Shown piece by piece: positions 46,068 to 55,294 of a stretch of DNA of 64,000 nt. The notes beneath the pieces are model-generated. The model was not told the origin of the DNA and made no database searches. It was given only the letters and a program-made list of their open reading frames with translations. Position numbers and translations under genes: made by a program. This stretch comes from JBGTLW01 sp041743835 (GTDB lineage: Bacteria; Planctomycetota; Phycisphaerae; Phycisphaerales; Phycisphaeraceae), in assembly GCA_041743835.1 (NCBI GenBank), contig JBGTLW010000341.1, positions 3,212 to 67,211 on the forward strand. Direction: 5' to 3'. How positions within the stretch are numbered: the stretch's first letter is position 1; every line of letters starts with the position of its first letter.

Positions 46068-47162
46068 TCAGCGGACGATGCGTGCGCCGCCGCCCTTGAC
46101 GACGTGCTCGAGTTCCTTGAGCGTGATCTCGGAGGTGTCGCCCCGGGTGGTCATGAGCATGGCCCCGTGGCAGGTTCCCCAGTTGACAGCCTCGGCCGGG
46201 GTCTTGCCGGTGAGGAAGGCATAGGTGAAGCCGGAGGCAAAGCCGTCGCCGCCGCCCACGCGGTCTTCGAGGATCAGTCGCTCGAAGTTGGGGCCGTGGT
46301 AGAACGCGTCGTGTTCCGCGTCGTAAAGGATGGCGGACCAATCGTTCTCGGTGGCGTTGATGACAGCCCGGAGGGTGGTGCCGACGATTTTGATGTTGGG
46401 GTAGTCCTTGGCGACCTGCCGGACCATGGATTTGTAGTGCTCGATGGGCAACTCGCCGCCGCCCTCGATGTCGGCCCCCTCGACCTCGTAACCGAGCACC
46501 TTCTGGAAGTCCTCTTCGTTGCCGATCAGGCAGTCGATGTATTTCATCAATGGCTTGGTGGTGGCGATGGCGTCGGCACTGGACCAGAGCTTGGAGCGGA
46601 AGTTAAGGTCGTAGCTGACAATGGTGCCGGCCTCATGCGCAGCCTTGAGCGCCTCGGCCGCGACCTTACGCGTACTCTCGCTGAGGCACGTAAAGATGCC
46701 GCCGGTGTGGAGCCAGCGGACGCCACGCCCCCGGAAGAGTTTGTCCCAGTCCACCTGGCCCGGTTGCATGTTGGCGGTAGCGGAGTGGCCCCGGTCGTAG
46801 AGGGTGACCGCGGCCCGTGGCCCGACGCCGACCTCGGTGAAGTTGAGCCCCATGCGAGCCTTGCGTCCGACACCGTCGTAAGGCATGGTGACCACGTGTG
46901 AGACATCCATGCCGACGCCGCGGGCCTGGTTGAGCGCGATCATCGAGACGGGGTTGTCCACCAGCCCACCGACCCACCCGGTCCGCAGCCCCAGGCGGGC
47001 CAGCGCGTAAGCGACGTTGAACTCTCCCCCGCCGACGTACACATCAAACTTCTTCGCGAACTCGATCCGGCCGTGGCCCTCGGGCGAGAGGCGGACCATG
47101 CACTCGCCGAGGGCGACGAGGTCGAGTTCACATTGATCTGCGGGCTTGAGTTTGAGCGACAT
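46068..47162 (-). CDS. kdgK: PfkB-family sugar kinase, probable 2-keto-3-deoxygluconate kinase
   Basis: This 364-aa ribokinase-family enzyme has LVALGECMVRLSP at the N-terminus, the GGGEFNVAYALARLG substrate loop and DRVGGGDGFASGF with the catalytic Asp. The opening and the neighbouring uxaE and lyase genes point to 2-keto-3-deoxygluconate as substrate, the product of uronate breakdown. It is divergent from uxaE over a 162-base gap that should carry shared control. AAGGA 11 bases before the ATG is a moderate Shine-Dalgarno sequence. Confidence 0.85.
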   Translation of the reverse strand: MSLKLKPADQCELDLVALGECMVRLSPEGHGRIEFAKKFDVYVGGGEFNVAYALARLGLRTGWVGGLVDNPVSMIALNQARGVGMDVSHVVTMPYDGVGRKARMGLNFTEVGVGPRAAVTLYDRGHSATANMQPGQVDWDKLFRGRGVRWLHTGGIFTCLSESTRKVAAEALKAAHEAGTIVSYDLNFRSKLWSSADAIATTKPLMKYIDCLIGNEEDFQKVLGYEVEGADIEGGGELPIEHYKSMVRQVAKDYPNIKIVGTTLRAVINATENDWSAILYDAEHDAFYHGPNFERLILEDRVGGGDGFASGFTYAFLTGKTPAEAVNWGTCHGAMLMTTRGDTSEITLKELEHVVKGGGARIVR

Positions 47163-47290
47163 CGGTCTGGTTCCTTGCTGCCTGAAAGTGAGGGGGTGGG
47201 TAAGTGGTCGGTCGGCTGACTCGGCGGACCTGATTCGTCGGCATAGCATAGCGATTCGTTCGTGACCGTCACGCCATGCGACGTAAGGCG

Positions 47291-47318
47291 TTGCATATTC
47301 ACAAGGGATCGGTAACCT
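47291..47318 (+). promoter_or_regulatory. uxaE promoter with semi-palindrome
   Basis: TTGCAT (47291-47296), a 16-base spacer and TAACCT (47313-47318), which lies exactly 6 bases before the uxaE ATG. A 14-base semi-palindrome TTGCATATTCACAA (47291-47304) covers the -35 box and could bind a regulator serving both divergent genes. Confidence 0.55.
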
Positions 47319-47324
47319 CCGGGC

Positions 47325-48593
47325 ATGAAAACTGCTTCACCGCGACCCTCGGCCCTGGGGCTTGCCCCGTCGTTTGGCTTCGGCGACCGCATGGGCCTGG
47401 CAGGGCCGGGTCACCTCGCCGCGCTCCGGCAGGACGGCGGGCCGATCAAGGGCCTCTTCGCTCAGCAGTCCATCCGAGAGATGACCCGGACGCAGCGTAC
47501 CCCGCGCGATGTAATGTCCGCCGCGATCGATACGCTTGCCGCGGGGGGCTACACCGAGGCATGGGGCGCGGATGCGGACCACCTCAAGCTGCCCGCTGAT
47601 GTGGATGTCACAGCAGACGCGGGCTTCGTGTTCTTCACGATCGACCCCTCCGCGCACGTGGATCAGAAGGCAGACAACTACACGGCAAATGAGATCGACG
47701 CGATGTACCACGCCCCAGCGTGGGCGGCGGACTACCTGGGCAAGACCATCGCAGTGCCCGGCGGGCCGACCGTGAAGTTCGACTCACCGACCGTGAAGCG
47801 TGCGGCAGTGAAGTACGGAAGGGCCATCGACCACGCCATCGAGCTCGCTGCTTACATCAAAACTGCAGCCTCCCAGCGTGGCCAGGACCACGAGATCGAG
47901 ATCAGCGTGGACGAAACCGACCAGCCGACCACGCTTGCCGAGCACTACATCATCGCTGAGCAGCTCCTCAAGTCGGGCATGAATCTGGTGTCGCTGGCAC
48001 CCCGGTTCATCGGCGAACTGGAAAAGGGGATCGACTACATCGGGGATGTGGAGGCACTGGAGCGCTCCCTTGCCGATCATGCCGCGATCGCCCGGCATCT
48101 TGGGCCGTACAAGCTGAGCCTGCACTCGGGTTCGGACAAGCTGTCGATGTATGCCCGGTTTGCCCGCGCGACCGCGGGGCTGTTCCACGTCAAGACCGCG
48201 GGCACGAGCTATCTCGAAGCGTTGCGTGTGGTGAACCGCCACGCGCCACAGACGTTCCGGGAGATCGTTGATTTTTCGCGTGGCCGGTACGACACCGACA
48301 AGGCCACGTATCACGTCCACGCTCAGGTGGCCGATGTGCCCGCCCCGGCTGATGTGGCCGACGACCACGAGCTTGAGGGGCTGTATCTGGAGCACTGGGA
48401 CCAGGTGCCCCATGGTTGCGGCTTCACGATGCCCGGGCGGCAGATACTGCACTGCACGTTCGGCTCGGTGCTGACCAGCAAGCGGTTCGGGCCGATGGTC
48501 TTCCAGATCCTTCGCGAGCACCCCGATACACACCGCAGTATTCTCGCGGACCACTTCGGGCGGCACCTGTGTGCGTTGCGCGCGGGGTTGTGA
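47325..48593 (+). CDS. uxaE: Tagaturonate/fructuronate epimerase
   Basis: UxaE interconverts D-tagaturonate and D-fructuronate, joining galacturonate and glucuronate breakdown. The 422-aa chain shows FGFGDRMGLAGPGHLAAL, QQSIREMTRTQRTP, the EISVDETDQPTTLAEH metal-site block, LAPRFIGELEKGIDYIGD, LSLHSGSDKLSMY and FHVKTAGTSYLEALR, which I recognise as the UxaE family. TAACCT 6 bases before the ATG indicates a leaderless transcript. It sits between the divergent KDG kinase and a downstream lyase, which fits a uronate pathway. Confidence 0.9.
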   Translation: MKTASPRPSALGLAPSFGFGDRMGLAGPGHLAALRQDGGPIKGLFAQQSIREMTRTQRTPRDVMSAAIDTLAAGGYTEAWGADADHLKLPADVDVTADAGFVFFTIDPSAHVDQKADNYTANEIDAMYHAPAWAADYLGKTIAVPGGPTVKFDSPTVKRAAVKYGRAIDHAIELAAYIKTAASQRGQDHEIEISVDETDQPTTLAEHYIIAEQLLKSGMNLVSLAPRFIGELEKGIDYIGDVEALERSLADHAAIARHLGPYKLSLHSGSDKLSMYARFARATAGLFHVKTAGTSYLEALRVVNRHAPQTFREIVDFSRGRYDTDKATYHVHAQVADVPAPADVADDHELEGLYLEHWDQVPHGCGFTMPGRQILHCTFGSVLTSKRFGPMVFQILREHPDTHRSILADHFGRHLCALRAGL

Positions 48594-48650
48594 AGCCTAA
48601 GCCCACACCGCGAAGATTATGTCTCTGAAAGAAAGGCCGCGAGACCCCTG

Positions 48651-50504
48651 ATGAAGCCATCACCACCCGTCATCACCCTGCCCGACGACCCGTTGGCAAC
48701 ACTGCGTGCAGCACCGCCCTATGTGCTTGCCACGGCCGAGCGGTTCGAGCAAGCGAAGGCCAATGCCGTCAGGGACCCCGGCCTCGCGGCCATGATCGAC
48801 GCCATCCGCGCGCAAGCCACCGCCCTGCTCGATGAGCCGCCGCGGACCCACGACATCCCCGACGGCAAGCGGTTGCTTGAGGTCAGCCGCGACGTGGTGG
48901 ACCGGGTCACGATACTGGCGTTTACCTGGCGCATGGGGCCGGAGGACCGTTGGCGTGATCGGCTCTGGGCCGAGCTCGACGCGGTGAGCCGGTTCCCCGA
49001 CTGGAACCCGTCGCACTTCCTGGACACAGCGGAGATGGCCCACGCCGTGGCGATCGGCTACGACTGGCTGCATGAGGCGTGGAGCGACGCGCAGCGAAAG
49101 ACCCTGCGCGATGCGATGATCCATCACGCGATTGAGCCGGCGTTTGGCAGGTATCGCGGCGGGGCAAACTGGAGTTGGGACGTCGCGGTCAACAACTGGA
49201 ACGTGGTGTGCAACGGCGGGATCCTGACCGCCGCCATCGCCATCGCGGCCGACGAACCAGACGTTGCCCGCGAAGTGCTGCGGAACGCGCTGACGAAGAT
49301 GCCCATCTGTCTCCAGCACTTTGCACCCGACGGCGGCTGGCCCGAGGGCCCCGGCTACTGGGCATACACACTCCGCTACCTCGTCGCGTCGCTCTCGACC
49401 CTGCACGCAGCGCTCGGCACGGACTTTGGCCTTGGCGACCTGCCGGGGCTTTCGCAGACCGCTGGCTTCCCGTGTGTTTTCACAGGCCCGGCGGGGCAGA
49501 CCTTCAACTATTCCGACGGCAACGCGGGCACCCCCAAGGCCCCGCCGTGGAGCAGGAGCCACGTCTTCCATTATCTGGCGCACCACTACCAGGACCCCCG
49601 CTGGATCGTGCCCGATCTGTGGCAAGATAAACCGCACGCGCTCAACGTCCTCTACCACCAGCCTACACCCGCGAACCCGCCCATGCCGCCGCTCGATGCG
49701 CATTACCAGAGCGTCGAGGCTGTGGTCATGCGTTCGGCCTGGGGCGATCCTCACGCGTTCTACGTCGCGACCCAGTGCGGCAAGAACACCGTCGGCCACA
49801 ACCAGGCAGACCTTGGCACCTTCGTCTTCGATGCCGCGGGCCACCGCTTCGCGGAAGACCTCGGACCCGACGACTACAACTTGCCGAGCTTCTTCGGGGA
49901 ACAGCGCTACACCTACTACCGCAACCGCGCCGAGGGCCACAACATCGCGGTGATCGATCCGGACGCCACGGCCGGGCAGGACGTCAACGCCGGCGGCAGC
50001 GTGACCGCATTCGATCCCGATCCGGCCTCACCTTCCGTGACAATGGACCTTACCGCGGGCTACCCCGCCGCGCAGAGCTATACCCGCCGCATCGGCCTGC
50101 CGGACCGCAAGGCGCTTGTCATCGAGGACGAAATTGAACCCAAGCGGGCGTGTGATGTCTGGTGGTTCTGGCACACGCGGGCCACCATCGTCGTGGCGGA
50201 TGACGGCCAATCCGCCTTGCTTCGGCGTGGCACCGCGGCGATCAGGCTCACGCTCGAATCCAACCCGCCCGCCCGCTTCATCGCGATGGATGCCCGCCCG
50301 CTGCCGACCTCACCCGATCCAGTGGGCCAGAACCCCAACAACGGCGCGAAACTGCTGAACAACGCCCTGCACCACCGCGTCAAAGTCGGCGACACCCCCC
50401 GCTTCGGCGAGCCGGACCCGGAACAGGCCATTCGAAAGCTGGCCGTGAAGTTTGAGAACAGCCGGGGCATCAAGCTCAAGGTGGTCGCTCACGTCGAGCC
50501 GTAG
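48651..50504 (+). CDS. Heparinase II/III-like polysaccharide lyase
   Basis: This 617-aa protein has an N-terminal alpha/alpha toroid (RVTILAFTWRM, MAHAVAIGYDWLHEAW, NWSWDVAVNNWNVVCNGG, GPGYWAYTLRYLVASL) and a C-terminal beta-sandwich (WGDPHAFYVATQCGKNTVGHNQADLGTFVFDAAG...). This is the PL12/15/17/21-type heparinase II/III architecture; the NxNN/Tyr/His residues of the site appear in NNWNVV, GYWAY and GHNQAD. No signal peptide is seen, so it may act on imported oligosaccharides. It is 57 bases after uxaE. The substrate is probably a uronate polymer; alginate or a glycosaminoglycan cannot be separated from sequence. Confidence 0.88.
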   Translation: MKPSPPVITLPDDPLATLRAAPPYVLATAERFEQAKANAVRDPGLAAMIDAIRAQATALLDEPPRTHDIPDGKRLLEVSRDVVDRVTILAFTWRMGPEDRWRDRLWAELDAVSRFPDWNPSHFLDTAEMAHAVAIGYDWLHEAWSDAQRKTLRDAMIHHAIEPAFGRYRGGANWSWDVAVNNWNVVCNGGILTAAIAIAADEPDVAREVLRNALTKMPICLQHFAPDGGWPEGPGYWAYTLRYLVASLSTLHAALGTDFGLGDLPGLSQTAGFPCVFTGPAGQTFNYSDGNAGTPKAPPWSRSHVFHYLAHHYQDPRWIVPDLWQDKPHALNVLYHQPTPANPPMPPLDAHYQSVEAVVMRSAWGDPHAFYVATQCGKNTVGHNQADLGTFVFDAAGHRFAEDLGPDDYNLPSFFGEQRYTYYRNRAEGHNIAVIDPDATAGQDVNAGGSVTAFDPDPASPSVTMDLTAGYPAAQSYTRRIGLPDRKALVIEDEIEPKRACDVWWFWHTRATIVVADDGQSALLRRGTAAIRLTLESNPPARFIAMDARPLPTSPDPVGQNPNNGAKLLNNALHHRVKVGDTPRFGEPDPEQAIRKLAVKFENSRGIKLKVVAHVEP

Positions 50505-50510
50505 CGCGGA

Positions 50511-51803
50511 CTAGTCATGCCGCAGGGCGACGATGGGGTCTTGCCACGCGGCCTTGATCGCGGGATACAAGCCAAACGCGACACCCGTGAGCACGGCAAA
50601 GCAGAACGCAATCACCGTGTAGACCATGCTGAACACAGGGCTTGGCAACTGGGTCTGGAATTGGCTGATGACCCAGAGTGCCGTCACCAGCACGATGCCG
50701 ACGATCACACCGATCACCCCGCCCACACCCGAGAGCACGGTGGTCTCGACCAAAAACTGTGCGATGATGTGCTGCCGTGTCGCGCCCATCGCCCGCCGGA
50801 TGCCGATCTCACGTGTGCGTTCGGTGACCGAGGCGAGCATGATGTTCATGATGCCGATCCCGCCGACCAGCAGGCTCAGCGCCGCGATGAACACGATCAG
50901 CAGCGTGAAGATGAACTGGGTGCGTTCGGCCTGCGTCAGCAGCTCCAGCGGGACGATGACGGTGACGTCCTGCTTGTCGCCGTGGGTCAGGTCCATGGCC
51001 CGGCGGATCTTGGCGGCGAGCGGGATCACATCGTCTTTGTCTTCCGTGCGGACCACCAACTCGGTGAGCTCGACCTGCGTGATCTCCATCGTTCCCGAGC
51101 CACGGTTCATGCGTGTGTCGCCGAAGCTGGTGAGCGCAACCTGCATTGGGATGTGGATGTCAAAGTTCAGGTCGCGCCCGACCAGCGCCGTGCCCGCCCC
51201 ACCCGCGAGGCCGATCGGCCGCAAGACTCCGATCACCGTGAACGTGTGCTCATCGACACGGAAGGTGGCCCCCACCGGGTCCTGCAACGGGAACAGCCGC
51301 TTGGCGACCGCGTCGCCGATGACCGCGACATTGTCCCGGCGCTGGGTGTCCAATTCGCTGATGTATCGGCCCCTGGCGAGCCGCAGCGATGTGACCTCGA
51401 TCAACTGCGGGGTGGTGCCAAAGACCTCCGCCGGGGCCGTGTTGTACCCGTTGATGACTTGCGAGCCTACCCGTTTGAGCGGGACCATGGCCTGGATGGG
51501 GCCGATGGTGCTTTCGATCCGATGCACATCCCGCCGCAGGATGCCATAGGAGAGGACCCGCTGCCCCGCGTTGTCGCCCACATTCGCGGGCGCTGGCGGC
51601 TTGACGGATCGCACGATGATGTTGTTGGCCCCCATGTCCAGGATGCTGCGCAGGGCTTCCTGCTTAGTCCCCTCGCCGTGCGCCGCCATAGCGATGACCG
51701 CCGCGACACCGATGATGATGCCCAGCGCGGTGAGCAGCGACCGCAGCTTGTGCAGCATGAGGTTGGCAAAGCCCAGGCGGAGTGTTCGCAGAAGGAAGGC
51801 CAT
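50511..51803 (-). CDS. MacB/FtsX-type ABC transporter permease
   Basis: This 430-aa protein has an N-terminal membrane helix (LRSLLTALGIIIGVAAVIAM), a periplasmic MacB_PCD domain (residues 45-290) and a C-terminal FtsX core of three helices with IGIRRAMGATRQHI. This is the type VII mechanotransmission permease used in lipoprotein or efflux systems. No ATPase or membrane-fusion gene is adjacent, so partners must lie elsewhere. It converges on the lyase gene with a 6-base gap. Confidence 0.93.
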   Translation of the reverse strand: MAFLLRTLRLGFANLMLHKLRSLLTALGIIIGVAAVIAMAAHGEGTKQEALRSILDMGANNIIVRSVKPPAPANVGDNAGQRVLSYGILRRDVHRIESTIGPIQAMVPLKRVGSQVINGYNTAPAEVFGTTPQLIEVTSLRLARGRYISELDTQRRDNVAVIGDAVAKRLFPLQDPVGATFRVDEHTFTVIGVLRPIGLAGGAGTALVGRDLNFDIHIPMQVALTSFGDTRMNRGSGTMEITQVELTELVVRTEDKDDVIPLAAKIRRAMDLTHGDKQDVTVIVPLELLTQAERTQFIFTLLIVFIAALSLLVGGIGIMNIMLASVTERTREIGIRRAMGATRQHIIAQFLVETTVLSGVGGVIGVIVGIVLVTALWVISQFQTQLPSPVFSMVYTVIAFCFAVLTGVAFGLYPAIKAAWQDPIVALRHD

Positions 51804-51919
51804 GAGATCGGGCTAGCAAGCGGGGCGGAGGATGCGTGGCTGGGCTGTCGGGGGCTGTTGGTGTGCGGAGTTATGGATCGGGTTACACTAGGCATCCATT
51901 GTAACGGACAGGCTTACTC

Positions 51920-52204
51920 ATGGCTGATATCGAGGTCGTCACCGAAACCGAGCAGACCGGGCACTGGCAGTACCGCGTGCGCGTGTTCGATCTTGGCAGG
52001 ACGCACGAACACGACGTCACCCTGAGCTTTCAGGACTACGACCTGTGGTGCCGTGGCCGTGTCTCGCCTTCCCGGGTGGTAGAGGCTGCTTTCAAGTATC
52101 TGTTGGACCATGAGCCGGCATCGAGTATCTTGCCTCGCTTTGATTGCTCGGTCATTCGGCGGTATTTTCCTGCCGTGGATAAGGAGTTGCCGGGGCGGAT
52201 TTGA
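51920..52204 (+). CDS. Small hypothetical protein
   Basis: This is a 94-aa soluble protein of unknown family. The sequence has QYRVRVFDLGRTHEHDVTLSFQDYDLWCRG, then PSRVVEAAFKYLLDHEPASSIL and FDCSVIRRYFP. The first half reads as beta strands and the second as helix. TACACT at 51884-51889 is a -10-like box about 35 bases upstream. It stands between the divergent permease and a downstream membrane protein. Confidence 0.7.
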   Translation: MADIEVVTETEQTGHWQYRVRVFDLGRTHEHDVTLSFQDYDLWCRGRVSPSRVVEAAFKYLLDHEPASSILPRFDCSVIRRYFPAVDKELPGRI

Positions 52205-52292
52205 GGGGATGGGGGACGGGGGAAAATGTGAATAAGAGAGCGGGGCCGGACGGCCCGCGCTGAACATTTGATGGGACACAAGGGAAATTACC

Positions 52293-52715
52293 ATGCTTAG
52301 CGCTGAAGACAAGGCCCACCTCAAGACCCTGAGTATCTGCTGGTATGTCTATGCCGGGCTCAACGTGCTGGGCATGCTGTGCGGCGGACTCTATGCCGTG
52401 CTTGGCGTCGTCGCGCTGTTCGCGGGTCAGGCTGAGAACGACGATGAGGCTGTCGTGATGGGGATCGTTTTCAGCGTGACCGGGGTGATCGTCATGGTGT
52501 TGACGGTGCTGTCTGCGGTGCTCTTCTTCCTGACCGCAAAGGGGCTTGCCAACCACAAGCGCAAGACACTGATCTACATCTGCTCGGCCTTGGCTTGTCT
52601 CAATGTGCCGCTGGGCACGGTGCTTGGGATTTTCACGTTCATCGTGCTGGGCCGGCCGCAGGTGAAGGCGGCCTTTGAAGCACCCGCCGAGTGGGACAGG
52701 CCCCAGCCGTATTAA
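52293..52715 (+). CDS. Small multi-pass membrane protein
   Basis: This 140-aa protein has three hydrophobic segments (AGLNVLGMLCGGLYAVLGVVALF, VVMGIVFSVTGVIVMVLTVLSAVLFFL, IYICSALACLNVPLGTVLGIFTFIVL) and a charged N-terminus (MLSAEDKAHLKTLSICWYVYAG). I do not recognise a named family, but similar proteins with this opening are common in bacteria with large membrane proteomes. AAGGGA lies 8 bases upstream. Its stop overlaps the convergent rmuC stop by 4 bases. Confidence 0.75.
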   Translation: MLSAEDKAHLKTLSICWYVYAGLNVLGMLCGGLYAVLGVVALFAGQAENDDEAVVMGIVFSVTGVIVMVLTVLSAVLFFLTAKGLANHKRKTLIYICSALACLNVPLGTVLGIFTFIVLGRPQVKAAFEAPAEWDRPQPY

Positions 52716-54070
52716 CCCTGGCCTTCGATGGCCTTGAGCTCGCGCGGGGCCTCGACCACCACAGGCAACGCACCCTCGGCGGGTAACTCCTTGTTGCTGT
52801 CCGCGCCGAACTCCTTGAACCGGCGCGCGCTTACCATCACCTGCGTCTCGTAGCTCCCCACAAACTTGTTGTAATGCTCCACGGTCTTGCCCACAGCCTT
52901 GCCCAGATTATCCAGGTGGCTGCACAGCGTGGCGATGCGGCTGTGAAGCTGCATCCCCAACTCGTTGACCTTCTGCGCGCTCTGGGCCACCTGCTCCTCG
53001 CGCCACCCCATCGCCACCGCCTTGAGCAGCGCGATCAGTGTGGAGGGCGTCGCCAGCACGATGTTGCGGTTAAACGCCAGCTCCATCAGGTCGGACTTGC
53101 GCTGCAGCGCAGCTTGGAGGAATGATTCGCCGGGCAGAAACAGGATCACAAAATCAGGCGAGCGGGCGAACTGCTGCTGATAATCCTTGCTGGCAAGGTC
53201 GCTGATCTTCTCTTCCACGTGGCGGACAAATTGCAGGAAGAACACCTCGCGCTGCGCATCGTCGTCGCAGGCGATAGCGTCGAGGTAGGCGTTGATCGGG
53301 GCCTTGCTGTCCACTACGATCTGCCGACCCGCGGGCAGATTGACCACCATGTCCGGCCGACGTGCCCGGCCGTCGCTGTCGCTGCCGGTGACCTGCTCGG
53401 TGAAGTCGCATCGCTCGATCATCCCGGCGTACTCCGCCACGCGACGCATCTGCATCTCGCCCCACCGGCCACGCACCTCGGGTCGGCGCAGGGCTTTCAC
53501 CAGATTGGCTGTCTCGCCGCGGAGCGTTTTCTGGTCATCCACCAGTGTGCCGACCAGTTGCCGCAGGCCCTGGTAAGCACCCTCCCGGTCTTTCTCGATC
53601 TTGCCGACCACCTCGGCGTGCTTGTCCAGGCTCTCGCGGATGGGCTTGAGCATCGCGTCGATGGCGGCCTTGCGCTGCTCGAGTTGAGCACTTGCGTCCT
53701 TCTGCTCGCCCTTGAACTTCTGCTCCGCCAGTTGCAGGAACTGCTCGTTGGCCTGCTTTAGCACGTCCTGCGCCAGGACTCGGAACTTCTCATCCATCCC
53801 GTCGAGCTTGGTGCGTAGCTGGGCCAGTTGCACATCGCGGTCGGCCACGTGCTGACGGAGCTGGGTGATGTCTCTGTCGCGCTCAGCGAGGTCGGCCTGG
53901 TGCCGCGTGATCTGCTCGGCTTGCAGCGAGATGTTCTGTTGACTGAGGGAGAGGTCGGTTGTAAGCCGATCGCGTTGCACCACGATGCTCTGGCGGGCGT
54001 GCCAGAAGTGGACGCAGGCCGCGAGGGCTGCGGCCAAGGCGATCGACAATCCGATGACGGCATAGATCAT
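52712..54070 (-). CDS. rmuC: DNA recombination protein RmuC
   Basis: This 452-aa protein has an N-terminal membrane helix (VIGLSIALAAALAACVHFW), a coiled coil to about residue 190, and the RmuC nuclease-like domain. The domain shows GRWGEMQMRRVAEYAGM, DGRARRPDMVVNLPAGRQIVVDSKAPINAYLDA (PD-D/ExK-like), FVILFLPGESFLQAAL and NIVLATPSTLIALLKAVAMGWREE. RmuC limits inversions at short repeats. TAGAAT (54077-54082) is exactly 6 bases before the ATG with no Shine-Dalgarno sequence, so the mRNA is likely leaderless. Confidence 0.95.
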   Translation of the reverse strand: MIYAVIGLSIALAAALAACVHFWHARQSIVVQRDRLTTDLSLSQQNISLQAEQITRHQADLAERDRDITQLRQHVADRDVQLAQLRTKLDGMDEKFRVLAQDVLKQANEQFLQLAEQKFKGEQKDASAQLEQRKAAIDAMLKPIRESLDKHAEVVGKIEKDREGAYQGLRQLVGTLVDDQKTLRGETANLVKALRRPEVRGRWGEMQMRRVAEYAGMIERCDFTEQVTGSDSDGRARRPDMVVNLPAGRQIVVDSKAPINAYLDAIACDDDAQREVFFLQFVRHVEEKISDLASKDYQQQFARSPDFVILFLPGESFLQAALQRKSDLMELAFNRNIVLATPSTLIALLKAVAMGWREEQVAQSAQKVNELGMQLHSRIATLCSHLDNLGKAVGKTVEHYNKFVGSYETQVMVSARRFKEFGADSNKELPAEGALPVVVEAPRELKAIEGQG

Positions 54071-54102
54071 GCCCGGATTCTAACGGTTCCGGGCTGGGGC
54101 CT

Positions 54103-54456
54103 TCACGCCTGAACGTCGAGGTGCCGGTACAGCGGCGTGGGCTGCGCGGGGTGCGTAGGGTCGTAGAGGTGGAGCTGCGCGGGGTCTGGCTCGGGTGAGC
54201 CGGCGGGGGCGCTTGGCTGGGCCTCGGCACCGCCCTCCCATAGCTTCTGGTAGCTCGGGGGCGGTTTGTCGGGCAGTTCCTGATCCGCATCGTGCGTCGC
54301 GGCGGCAGACGACAGGTGCATCTGGAAGGCCTGGTAACTGGCCCGCTCGGCATCGCGGGACTCGCGCGCACGAGAATCCTGCACCCTAGCTTCACGCTGG
54401 GCGTTGTGGGCGGTCTGAGCCACCGCGGCGGCGATCCCTGTTCCCATGACGCTCAT
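54103..54456 (-). CDS. Small hypothetical protein
   Basis: This is a 117-aa protein with an Ala/Arg-rich helical N-terminal half (IAAAVAQTAHNAQREARVQDSRARESRDAERAS in outline) and a Pro-rich C-terminal half (EPDPAQLHLYDPTHPAQPTPLYRHLDV). No family is recognised. It lies just upstream of rmuC on the same strand, 32 bases from its start. A short inverted repeat AGTCTG...CAGACCT sits upstream near 54463. Confidence 0.55.
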   Translation of the reverse strand: MSVMGTGIAAAVAQTAHNAQREARVQDSRARESRDAERASYQAFQMHLSSAAATHDADQELPDKPPPSYQKLWEGGAEAQPSAPAGSPEPDPAQLHLYDPTHPAQPTPLYRHLDVQA

Positions 54457-54557
54457 ATAGTCTGTATCGGTCCAGACCTATGCGTGGCTTTTGCCTTGCG
54501 GGTTAATCCCTGAAAAACCGCCCCTGCGAGGGCTATAGGCGAGGCCCGGCCTGTCGA

Positions 54558-55178
54558 TCATTGTGCTGGCGGAGTCTTTTCACCAGCCCCGGTCGGCTTG
54601 GATGTCGAGCCAAGCGGTGTCAGGCCGGCCGCGAGCGCGACCACGAGCAGGAGAGCCACAAACAACGGCTTGAGCGACCACAGCGTCGCAGGCTGCGCAA
54701 GCACCAGCATGACCCACAGGCCGATGAGCCCGTACCGCACCGTGACCAGTCGGCCGAGCGTGGGCGACACGACCGCACGTCCGGCCGCATCGGGCAGCGG
54801 CGCGACCACCGACTCCAGAATCATCACCGCCAGCAGCACCAGCACAACCGCCGTGGTCATCGGGACGATGTGGAGCACCTGCTCCCGCCCCAGTGCTCGA
54901 TGGATCGAGGTTTCCACGTTGGCTCGCTGCGCGAGGTACTCATCGACCGCGATCTTGGTGACCCCCACAGCCTCCATGCGCTCAAGGTTGGCGGTCGTCT
55001 CAGCCCGGTGCGCCTCGAGCATGGCTTGGGCTTGCGTGGGGTCTGCCCCGCCGAACACCGAGCGGTGCAGGTCCGGCGCGGCCCGGCCAAGGATGCCCGG
55101 CCCGGCGAGCACACCCAACACAATCGCTGCGACAATGAGATACGCATGAGCGGGGGTGGCGTGGGGCAGCAGATTCAA
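54558..55178 (-). CDS. Membrane protein of unknown function
   Basis: This 206-aa protein has an N-terminal hydrophobic segment (AYLIVAAIVLGVLAGPGIL), an extracytoplasmic helical loop of about 80 residues (EAHRAETTANLERMEAVGVTKIAVDEYLAQRANV) and then three hydrophobic segments. No motif identifies it. It lies downstream of mcsB by 116 bases on the same strand. The gap between them shows only GC-rich sequence. Confidence 0.65.
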   Translation of the reverse strand: MNLLPHATPAHAYLIVAAIVLGVLAGPGILGRAAPDLHRSVFGGADPTQAQAMLEAHRAETTANLERMEAVGVTKIAVDEYLAQRANVETSIHRALGREQVLHIVPMTTAVVLVLLAVMILESVVAPLPDAAGRAVVSPTLGRLVTVRYGLIGLWVMLVLAQPATLWSLKPLFVALLLVVALAAGLTPLGSTSKPTGAGEKTPPAQ

Positions 55179-55294
55179 CGTGGCTTTGCGTGATGCGATG
55201 GCTGGCCTCGCTTCGGGTTAGGGGGTGTTCGGTGCGGTCCATGCGGGGCGGCGGAAGCAGGCCCACACGAGCGGGCCAGCGGCGGGGCCGAGCA

